Assembly (NCBI GenBank): GCA_003694055.1
Contig: RFLC01000252.1
Span: forward strand, 1-6,263
Reading direction: 5' to 3'
Source: Candidatus Pacearchaeota archaeon
Lineage (GTDB): Archaea; Nanobdellota; Nanobdellia; Pacearchaeales; GW2011-AR1
DNA: 6,263 bases
Shown here: in pieces, positions 1 through 5,632 of the stretch
How positions within the stretch are numbered: position 1 is the stretch's first letter
How the letters are laid out: every line of letters begins with the position of its first letter
Notes under the pieces: model-generated
Seen by the model: the letters and a program-made list of their open reading frames with translations, nothing else
Databases searched by the model: none
Told to the model about the DNA's origin: nothing
Position numbers and translations under genes: made by a program

Positions 1-23
1 CCAACAATTTTAACAAAAGTTCT

Positions 24-31
24 TATTTAAA
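24..31 (-). promoter_or_regulatory. Candidate TATA box for a leftward gene beyond the left edge
   Basis: Read on the minus strand this is TTTAAATA, the same octamer used by the gene inside the 23S insert. At the usual archaeal spacing, transcription would start at about position 2 and run out of the window, so the gene itself cannot be seen. The surroundings are AT-rich, so a chance match is possible. Confidence 0.3.
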
Positions 32-151
32 TTTTATGTCAGCTTGAGCATGTCTAACAACAGCCTCTTTTTGCAATTCTGTTGCAAGCAGTAAATTCAG
101 CAAGTTTCATCTCTTTCTCATCTCCTCCTAAACTTTGTCGAATCAACGAAA

Positions 152-187
152 GTGAACTACCACCCGCTTTAGCTGATAGTAGTTCAC
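152..187. repeat. 36-nt imperfect palindrome upstream of the 23S gene
   Basis: The outer arms GTGAACTAC (152-160) and GTAGTTCAC (179-187) are perfect complements. With the inner bases the arms pair at 14 of 17 positions around a TT loop (169-170). Hairpins of this general look (GTGAACTAC...GCTTTAGC...) are familiar from ends of IS200/IS605-type elements and from REP-like repeats; that link is from memory and unproven. No transposase gene is visible. It could also be a terminator for a neighbouring gene. Confidence 0.5.
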
Positions 188-205
188 ACACGCCTGCGAG
201 ACCAT

Positions 206-236
206 TAAATTTAAAAATCCTTCAACGTTATAAAAA
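206..236 (+). promoter_or_regulatory. Candidate promoter(s) of the 23S rRNA gene
   Basis: Two overlapping AT-rich elements lie here: a TTTAAAAA-like box at about 210-217 and a stronger TTATAAAAA box at 228-236. The second predicts a start near 257, leaving a leader of about 110-120 nt before the mature 23S 5' end. The leader contains a 7-bp hairpin (327-333 with 337-343). No 16S sequence or tRNA lies between the promoter and 23S, so the gene seems to be transcribed independently. The minus strand here is also TATA-like, so direction rests on the rRNA context. Confidence 0.45.
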
Positions 237-1441
237 GTGCAATTTTGGAGGTAAAGATCGAAAATTGCTTGATGTTGCGCCGCGGTGAACGTTGGTTAGT
301 GAGGGCGTGCGGTGCGCGAGATGGCGCTTTATCGATGGTAAAGTGTCATGCTGAGTTATATTCAATGACGCGAGTAGGAGGTATTCTTCCAAGCTGCTAG
401 ATGGATAGCTTGGCTCAGGTCGTGACGAAGGACGTGGCAAGCTGCGATAAGCCCTGGCGAGCTGCATGCGAGCTTTGAACCAGGGATTTCCGAATGCGGA
501 AACGCGTTCCTTCTGGAAAATGCCGCGAGGCAGATGCACGCCGGGAATTGAAACATCTTAGTACCGGCAGGAAAAGAAAGCAATCGCGATTCCCTGAGTA
601 GCAGCGAGCGAAACGGGAACAGGGCAAACCGAATCTGCTTCCGAAAGGGAGTTAGAGATGTGGTGGAGCTTAAGCCTAAGGAGTTGAGCCGAAGTTGACT
701 GGAATGTCGCGCCGAAGAGGGTGATAGCCCCGTAGGCGAAGACTCTATGGCGTGCTCCGAAAGAGTAGGGCGCGCTGGATCGCGCGTCTGAATACGGGTG
801 AATTAACACCCAACCCTAAATATTGACCTGAGACCGATAGCGGACTTAGTACCGCGAGGGAAAGCTGAAAAGTACCCTTGGTAGGGGGTGAAAAGACTTG
901 AAATCTAGCAGCGACAGTTGGTTACGGCATCCTTGTGGTGTTGTAACGTGCGTTTTGAAAAACGAGCCAAGGAGTGTGCCTGCGTGGCGAGGTTAAGCTC
1001 AGCTAGCCGCAGCGAAAGCGAGTCTGAAAGGGCGTTAGTCACGCGGGCACGACCCGAAGCCGGGTGATCTACTCGTGGGCAGGCTGAAGTTTTCCGAAAG
1101 GAGAATGGAGGGCCGAACCGGTGTTGTGAGCATGCACTCGGATGACCTGCGAGTAGGGGTGAAAAGCCACTCTAACCCGGCGATGGCTGGTTCCTGCCGA
1201 AATATGCCGCAGTATAGTCTTGCCTAGCTTGCCAACGAGGTAAAGTACGGATGAGGTTTGCAGACCCGCAAGGGTACGGAACCTTTTCCAACTCAGAACT
1301 TGTTGGCTGCGTAGGGCAGGAATGAGGGGCAGCGGGTAAGCTGCTGTTCCGAGACCCGAACAAGGGAGAGTGGAGTTAAGGTCCCAAAAGGCGCGCTAAG
1401 TGTAGCAAACCTTGTCGAGAACCTAAGACAGTGGGGAGGTA

Positions 1442-1476
<35 letters not shown>

Positions 1477-1567
1477 CAGCTCACCCATCGAGGTTCTTGG
1501 CGGGGAAAATGGACGGGGCTAAGCGCGCTACCGATACTCCACCGGCGCTCGGCGAAACCGCAACTCA

Positions 1568-1583
1568 CCGAAAAGTTTAAATA
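1568..1583 (+). promoter_or_regulatory. BRE/TATA promoter inside the 23S insert
   Basis: CCGAAAAG (1568-1575, BRE-like) is followed directly by TTTAAATA (1576-1583). The TATA centre is 25.5 nt before the ATG at 1605, the archaeal spacing for a leaderless mRNA. The same CGAAA-plus-TATA design precedes the genes at 3846 and 5010. Confidence 0.7.
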
Positions 1584-1604
1584 AGCACTCTAAAAAGAGC
1601 TGTA

Positions 1605-1889
1605 ATGGAAAACAATTACAATCTTTTGCCTGTTGTGGAAAGAGAGGCAGCAGATGAATTTGTGAGAGAGATGGGAGAGCATCGCAACGATTACGTGCAG
1701 AGACAACTTCACCATCTGGTGGATAAGAATCCTTGGGTAGCAACCTTTGCGATAGAATACGCAAAAAGTTTTGAAAGTGATGAAGCAAAGGGTGCTGCTG
1801 TTTCAGCTGTTGTGATGGCATACAGGCTTATGGAACACCAAGCGATGCGAGAGAGAACTCGCTCAACAATTGAGAGAAAGTTGAATTAG
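1605..1889 (+). CDS. Uncharacterised 94-residue helical protein encoded inside 23S rRNA
   Basis: I do not recognise a named family. The sequence predicts an all-helical protein: helix about 10-23, helix about 28-40, an NPW turn (42-44), helix about 44-56, then a long helix 59-92 with an Ala/Val-rich face (AKGAAVSAVVMAYRLMEHQA) and a basic tail (RERTRSTIERK). Net charge is about -3, so a general RNA-binding role is not obvious. There is no Cys, signal peptide or membrane span. ATG 1605 is chosen because an in-frame stop lies at 1578-1580 and the TATA box sits 25.5 nt upstream; there is no Shine-Dalgarno sequence. It ends with TAG, 30 nt before the insert's closing stem. By position it is analogous to the S23 four-helix proteins of bacterial 23S intervening sequences, but I see no S23 motif. 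The reading frame is intact and protein-like, so I believe it is expressed; the function is unknown. Confidence 0.75.
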   Translation: MENNYNLLPVVEREAADEFVREMGEHRNDYVQRQLHHLVDKNPWVATFAIEYAKSFESDEAKGAAVSAVVMAYRLMEHQAMRERTRSTIERKLN

Positions 1890-3578
1890 CAAGAAACTTC
1901 ATACTTATATTCTTATCTTGTTGCGGTGGAGAGCGTTCGGGTAGGCAGGCGTGGATTCTGCGCAGAAGCGTTTCCGTGAGGAGGCGTGGAGCGGGATCCA
2001 ACGAGAATCTTGGCGTTAGTAAGAACAAATTGCCCTGAGAATGGGCAGCGTCGAAAGGGCACGGTTTCCTCGGCACTATCGTTTAACCGAGGGTTAGTCG
2101 GCGCCTAAGCCATGCCTTAACTGAGTATGGCGAATGGGTATCCGGTTAATATTCCGGAACTGGCTAGTTTCGTTTAGTGCACGAGTGAGCTTCCGGATAA
2201 GCAGAGGCTCGAGAGGGCTAGCGAGCGAGAAGGGCAGGGAGCGTAATGCACAGATCTGTCTCAATCGCCGCGAATCTGCTGATTCCAGGAGCCCGTGAAA
2301 AGCTTGTGCATAGAGGCTAGCTAGCCGTACCAAGAACTTGCACAGGTGCCCTAGCTGAGAAGGCTAAGACGTGAGGGGAGAATCTGACTAAGGGAATTCG
2401 GCAAGTTGGCCCCGTGCCTTCGGCAGAAGGGGTGTCTATGGATGTGCTTGACTCTGTTAAGTGCATTCGTAGATCGCAGTGACAAGGACTGCCCGACTGT
2501 TTACCAAAAACGTAGCCGGTTGCTAATCCGAAAGGACTTGTATAACCGGTGAGACCTGCCCAGTCACGGTGCTTGAAAGCCCTTTTCAAGGGGCCTAAGA
2601 CCCGTGAAACGGCGGGCCTAACTATGAGGCTCTTAAGGTAGCGTAATGCCTTGTCGTCTGAATGGCGACGTGCATGAATGGTTTAACGAGGTAGTCACTG
2701 TCCCTAGTCAGAGCCCTCTGAACTCACTTACCGGTGAACATGCCGGTGTCGCCTAGTGGGAAGAGAAGACCTTGTGGACCTTTACCGCAGCTTGTTGCTG
2801 CGATTTTAGGAGGGATGCATAGCATAGGTGGGAGCGCAGAAGCTAACGCTCCGGCGTTAGTGGAGCACCAGTGTAATACCACCCATCTCTCCTGAAATCG
2901 CTAACTTCCTTCGGGAAGGACACCAGCAGGTGGGCGGTTTGGCTGGGGCGGCACCCTGCAGAAAAGATATCTGCAGGGCCCAAAGGTAGGCTCAGCCAGG
3001 TTGGAGATCTGGCGTTGAGTGCAGGGGCAAAAGCCTGCCTGACTGTGTCCTGCACAGCAAGGGACGCAGAGGCGAAAGCCTGGCCCAGCGACCCCACGTG
3101 GCCTTTTAATGGGGCCCGTGTGTGACAGAAAAGGTACCCCAAGGATAATTGGCTGGTCGCGCCCGATAGTTCATATTGACGGCGCGGTTTGGTGCGTCGC
3201 TGTCGGCTCTTCCTATCCTGGTAGTGCACAAGCTACCAAGGGTGTCGGAGTTCACGCATTAAAAGGGATCGTTAGCTGGGTTAAGAACGTCGTGAGACAG
3301 TTTGTATTATATCTGCTAGGCGCGTGGTTGTCTGAGTGGAACGAGCGTTTAGTACGAGAGGAACGGCGCTCGGGTGCCTCTGGTGTGCGGTTGTCATGTG
3401 GCAGGCCGCGTAGCTACGCACCACGTGGATAAGTCCTGAAAGCATCTAAGGACGAAGCCACCCGCAAGACGAGACAACAAAGGCCGTCGTAGAAGACGAC
3501 GTTGATAGAGCTGCTGTGTAAGAGCCAAGGCAACGAGGCTTTAAGCACGCAGCTACTAACAGCCTCACGAATACCTCC

Positions 3579-3845
3579 TACTCGCATGCAAACTTCTAGT
3601 TTGTTCGTACTTGTTTGAACTTTGTCCAAATGACAACCGGTTTGCGGTAAGTCTGTTGGGAGAATTTCATGCGGCTTGCTGAAGACAACAAAGCATTTTT
3701 ATCTCTGTTATGCTGCCGAGCCACTAAGTGGCGAAGGAGATTTTGTTGGCGAGCGTTTTGAGAAGGTGCGCGCTTTTATAGCGTTGTATCTTGTAAATGA
3801 TAAAAAAACCGAAAGATATACAAACATACGCTAAGCTGTTCGTTT
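3579..3845 (+). other. 23S-methyltransferase spacer: trailer hairpins, no 5S or tRNA seen
   Basis: After the 23S end there is a 6-bp hairpin (3589-3594 with 3598-3603), a T5 run at 3696-3700 flanked by AGCAT/ATGCT, and a 5-bp hairpin GCCAC-TAA-GTGGC (3720-3732). The T5 run may end the rRNA transcript. I looked for 5S rRNA and tRNA signatures and found none, although 5S commonly follows 23S. Confidence 0.55.
3809..3824 (+). promoter_or_regulatory. BRE/TATA promoter of the methyltransferase gene
   Basis: CCGAAAGA (3809-3816) is followed by TATACAAA (3817-3824). The TATA centre is 25.5 nt before ATG 3846, predicting a leaderless transcript as for the genes at 1605 and 5010. Confidence 0.65.
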
Positions 3846-4748
3846 ATGAACGAGTTTAAACAAAGAAATGACCACTACAGGATTAGTCCTACTGCTAAGT
3901 TTGTTGCTCATGCGAGAGCACTGTCGGATATTCCTTATTCTCCGGAAATTGCAGAAGCTGTTAATGCAGGGGAAGTCACGCGCAGATTTTTAGGCGATGT
4001 AGATAAAATGCAATTTTTAGTCGGTGTTACAGCACCTTATGTTGAGGCGAGATACAAAGCTGTCAATCGCGGATTAATGCTAAAAGGATTTAGGAATGTT
4101 TTGGAGCTCGCTATGGGGGTTTCTCCGAGAGGGCTAGAGCGTGCCTCAAAAAGTTTGGGAATTTATGTTGGAACGGACTTGCCAGGTTTGTTGGAAGAAA
4201 GCTCAGAGATTCTTAGAGGAATAGCTCTAAGGCATGATATCTGTACAGATTGTCTTTACTTCTGTCCTGCGAATGCACTGTCAGAGGAGCAGTTAAGAAC
4301 TGCTTCCGAGCATTTCAAAGGAGAGAGATTTGGAATTTGCCACGAAGGGCTTTTAATGTATTTAACAAGAGATGAGCAAGCAAAATTGGCGGGCAATTTG
4401 AGAAAGTTGCTTGTTCAATCTAACGGATATTGGATAACTCCTGATGTAAACTCTATTGAGCAGATGGAAAAGTGGCTTAATGTTTATCCGCCAGAGATAA
4501 GGAAAACTTTGGAGTCAGCTCTTGCAGGAATTTCAGAGAAAACTGGAAGGAATGTAAAAGAGAATAACTTTTCAACTAACGAAGAGGCAGAGAAATTTTT
4601 TACCAGTTTGGGCTTTACTGTGGAGACATTTCCGTTTTATGATGGAAGTGAGCTTTCAACTTCAAGGTTGCTTCCAGAAGATTTAAAGCCGAGAATATTG
4701 GGTTCTCTTTCATCAAGAGCTGCATGGATTTTAAAGCCAAAAGTGTAA
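3846..4748 (+). CDS. SAM-dependent O-methyltransferase, COG3315 / leucine carboxyl methyltransferase-like
   Basis: This 300-residue cytoplasmic protein has the class I methyltransferase layout of the COG3315/LCMT-like family. An N-terminal ISPTAKFVAHARALSDIPYS segment (13-32) precedes motif I, VLELAMGVSPRG (85-96), which binds SAM. An acidic TDLP (110-113) should contact the SAM ribose. NAL (143-145), the family-typical HEGLLMYL (166-173) and WITPDV (196-201) follow. Length is normal and all core motifs are present, so it is probably active. The family methylates carboxyl or hydroxyl groups of small molecules, peptides or proteins; the substrate here cannot be read from sequence. CTDCLYFC (133-140) holds three closely spaced cysteines that I do not recall as standard for the family. 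It has its own leaderless-type promoter and is not co-transcribed with clear partners. The position behind 23S rRNA does not by itself show an rRNA substrate. Confidence 0.88.
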   Translation: MNEFKQRNDHYRISPTAKFVAHARALSDIPYSPEIAEAVNAGEVTRRFLGDVDKMQFLVGVTAPYVEARYKAVNRGLMLKGFRNVLELAMGVSPRGLERASKSLGIYVGTDLPGLLEESSEILRGIALRHDICTDCLYFCPANALSEEQLRTASEHFKGERFGICHEGLLMYLTRDEQAKLAGNLRKLLVQSNGYWITPDVNSIEQMEKWLNVYPPEIRKTLESALAGISEKTGRNVKENNFSTNEEAEKFFTSLGFTVETFPFYDGSELSTSRLLPEDLKPRILGSLSSRAAWILKPKV

Positions 4749-4756
4749 TTTAACTA

Positions 4757-4877
4757 AGCCACGAGTGAGGTGAATGGTTTGGTCGGAGCGGGCTGCAACC
4801 GATCGAACCCTTTGAACCCAGTTATGCGCTAGGAGCGGAATGAAGCGAAGAAGTTGGGCTCGCAGACGTTATTTTTT
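4757..4877 (+). ncRNA. Candidate structured RNA of about 120 nt, two long hairpins and a T-run end
   Basis: This GC-rich block lies in an AT-rich intergenic region. Hairpin 1 pairs 4776-4786 with 4799-4809 (11 bp, two G-U), extended outward by 4771-4774 with 4811-4814 after one mismatch. Hairpin 2 pairs 4814-4823 with 4852-4861 (one mismatch, two G-U) and has an apical CGCT-AGG-AGCG stem (4827-4837). A T6 run (4872-4877) would terminate it. A TTTTAAA box at 4729-4735, inside the end of the methyltransferase gene, could start transcription near 4757. Parts resemble 5S rRNA (GAACCCAGTTATGC), but the fold does not match 5S. AGA after hairpin 2 (4864-4866) weakly suggests an H/ACA-type guide. The identity is unknown; it could also be a structured 3' UTR. 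Confidence 0.45.
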
Positions 4878-4884
4878 CCTATTC

Positions 4885-4892
4885 TTTAATAT
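4885..4892 (+). promoter_or_regulatory. Candidate TATA box for the short ORF at 4914
   Basis: TTTAATAT is centred 25.5 nt before ATG 4914, the same spacing as at 1605, 3846 and 5010. It lacks the CGAAA-type BRE seen in those three, so it is weaker. Confidence 0.3.
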
Positions 4893-4913
4893 GCGGTGAA
4901 AAATCAGTCTGAT

Positions 4914-4970
4914 ATGTGTCAATCTTGTGGCAAGATAGCGAAAGTTTTATCACTGAAAAGGAGTTTGTAA
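4914..4970 (+). CDS. Possible 18-residue microprotein with an N-terminal CxxC
   Basis: The frame reads MCQSCGKIAKVLSLKRSL and stops at TAA 4968-4970. The start MCQSCGK resembles the first knuckle of a zinc ribbon, but the partner CxxC is absent, so it could bind metal only as a multimer or not at all. The tail is basic. Support comes from the TATA spacing and the CxxC, not from length. Alternatives are a chance ORF, or a leader upstream of the secreted-protein gene 40 nt downstream. Confidence 0.25.
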   Translation: MCQSCGKIAKVLSLKRSL

Positions 4971-4974
4971 TTTA

Positions 4975-4989
4975 CGAAAAATATTTAAA
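4975..4989 (+). promoter_or_regulatory. BRE/TATA promoter of the cysteine-rich protein gene
   Basis: CGAAAA (4975-4980) is followed by ATATTTAAA (4981-4989). The TATA centre is 25.5 nt before ATG 5010, and no Shine-Dalgarno sequence is present, so the transcript should be leaderless. Confidence 0.7.
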
Positions 4990-5009
4990 GCCAAATACTA
5001 TATAGCAAT

Positions 5010-5417
5010 ATGCAACGCAAGCATGTCTTTGCGGTTCTTGGAGTGTTAGCTGCAATTGGGATTGCGTTAGCTTTTGCTAACCTAAACCACAAAGCTAACG
5101 CGGCGCCTGCAAACGTGCAGTTTGATGTAACCAGCTTTTTGACAAAAGGAGAAGTGCTGCAAGGCGTACAAGAAGAAGTATTCTTTGCACGAAGGAATCT
5201 TTGCAGGCGAAACCTTTATTTAGAAGGTGACGACAATCAGTGCACTTTTACCTGCCCAACCAAAAGTGGCAGATGCACTCCGGGAGAGAAGGCGTGCGAT
5301 GAAGACCTAGGTACGCCGCCAACGCACGCGTGCGAGTACGAGTGCACTTCCCGCGGGACATGGGGCCCCGGCACGGAGTGCTCGTACAACATGTGCAATG
5401 GTGGCCAGTGTCTTTAA
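5010..5417 (+). CDS. Secreted cysteine-rich protein with ten cysteines, two related modules
   Basis: This 135-residue protein starts with a classical Sec signal peptide: MQRKH, a hydrophobic core (6-23) and a probable signal peptidase I site after ANA (29-31). The mature part of about 104 residues has no further membrane span and ten cysteines (65, 78, 82, 89, 96, 108, 112, 124, 129, 134), an even number that fits five disulfides. Two segments look duplicated: CTFTC...GRCTPGEKAC (78-96) and CEYEC...GTWGPGTEC (108-124). Both have C-x-[FY]-x-C followed by a G-x-x-x-PG-x(2-3)-C stretch, with Trp118 at the place of Cys89. I recognise no named family. It probably acts outside the cell or on its surface; adhesion, inhibition or host contact are speculation. 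The last third is markedly GC-richer than the flanks. It is a single gene with its own promoter and a T-run terminator 17 nt after the stop. Confidence 0.8.
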   Translation: MQRKHVFAVLGVLAAIGIALAFANLNHKANAAPANVQFDVTSFLTKGEVLQGVQEEVFFARRNLCRRNLYLEGDDNQCTFTCPTKSGRCTPGEKACDEDLGTPPTHACEYECTSRGTWGPGTECSYNMCNGGQCL

Positions 5418-5433
5418 CCGCGCCTAAACGCTG

Positions 5434-5453
5434 ATTTTTTTGTTTTTTCTTTT
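5434..5453 (+). terminator. T-rich archaeal terminator after the cysteine-rich protein gene
   Basis: Three T-runs (T7 at 5435-5441, T6 at 5443-5448, then TTTT at 5450-5453) follow the stop codon without a preceding stable stem, the typical form of an intrinsic archaeal terminator. Confidence 0.75.
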
Positions 5454-5470
5454 GGTTCAATAATTTTAAG

Positions 5471-5632
5471 ATGAGGGATTATCTAGAGCTGCGAATTATG
5501 AGGCGACGCCTACTAGCACTAAAGTGCGGAGCTTTCGCTTGCTTTACATTCATTATTGCAGTGTATTTGCCGACGGAAAATCTTTTCCGCCGCACTGCGG
5601 TTAAAACGTGTTCTTATGCACGCAGTTACTAG
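5471..5632 (+). CDS. Possible small single-pass membrane protein (53 or 44 residues)
   Basis: An open frame from ATG 5471 reads MRDYLELRIMRRRLLALKCGAF and continues to TAG 5630-5632. A second in-frame ATG at 5498 gives a 44-residue version that begins MRRRLLALK. Either way a basic stretch precedes a hydrophobic segment (CGAFACFTFIIAVYL, about residues 19-33 of the long form), then a basic tail. This fits a small membrane protein or signal anchor. A TAATTTTA box (5461-5468) would start transcription near 5490, which favours ATG 5498. Against it, the frame overlaps several perfect palindromes (5516-5527, 5574-5589, 5590-5600), so the open frame may be accidental. No family is recognised. Confidence 0.35.
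   Translation: MRDYLELRIMRRRLLALKCGAFACFTFIIAVYLPTENLFRRTAVKTCSYARSY

Larger units (their letters stand above)
1565..1919 (+). other. Intervening sequence in 23S helix 45, carrying a gene
   Basis: Conserved rRNA sequence stops near ACTCCACCGGCGC (1536-1548) and resumes with GGTGGAGAGCGTTC (1926-1939); homologues have only a short helix-45 hairpin here. The flanks pair as a continuous stem: 1537-1541 with 1927-1931 and 1558-1564 (CCGCAAC) with 1920-1926 (GTTGCGG). A small CCG/CGG side hairpin lies at 1542-1552. The material inside is AT-rich and contains a promoter and one ORF. Helix 45 is a known site of intervening sequences in bacterial 23S rRNA. I saw no bulge-helix-bulge splice motif and no LAGLIDADG reading frame, so a classical archaeal rRNA intron is not supported. 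Exact boundaries are inferred to within about 10 nt. Confidence 0.85.

Noticed and set aside
54..221. Minus-strand open frame of 56 codons (with KEMKLAEFTACNRIAKRGCC at its end)
   Set aside because: The sequence looks somewhat protein-like, but there is no ATG in its first two thirds, only a GTG at 191, no clear promoter spacing, and it spans the palindrome at 152-187. Too weak to call a gene.
82..288. Plus-strand open frame of 68 codons from a TTG
   Set aside because: It overlaps the rRNA promoter and leader, starts with TTG, and its composition is not convincing.
1561..1575. ACTCACCGAAAAG at the insert start as a duplicated piece of 23S
   Set aside because: A similar string occurs downstream in other archaeal 23S genes as I remember them, but not at the matching place in this gene, and it is short. 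More simply, CCGAAAAG is the BRE of the nested gene.
3109..3432. Long open frames in both strands across 228-3629
   Set aside because: Except for 1605-1889 they lie in conserved 23S rRNA and are shadows of the structural RNA.
4757..4877. 5S rRNA at this block
   Set aside because: GAGCGGGC and GAACCCAGTTATGC resemble 5S, and the length of about 120 nt fits, but the 5' and 3' ends do not pair as helix I, and the best fold is two separate hairpins.
5336..5387. GTACGAG/CTCGTAC inverted repeat inside the cysteine-rich gene
   Set aside because: It lies in a GC-rich coding stretch with repeated cysteine codons, where such pairings are expected by composition.
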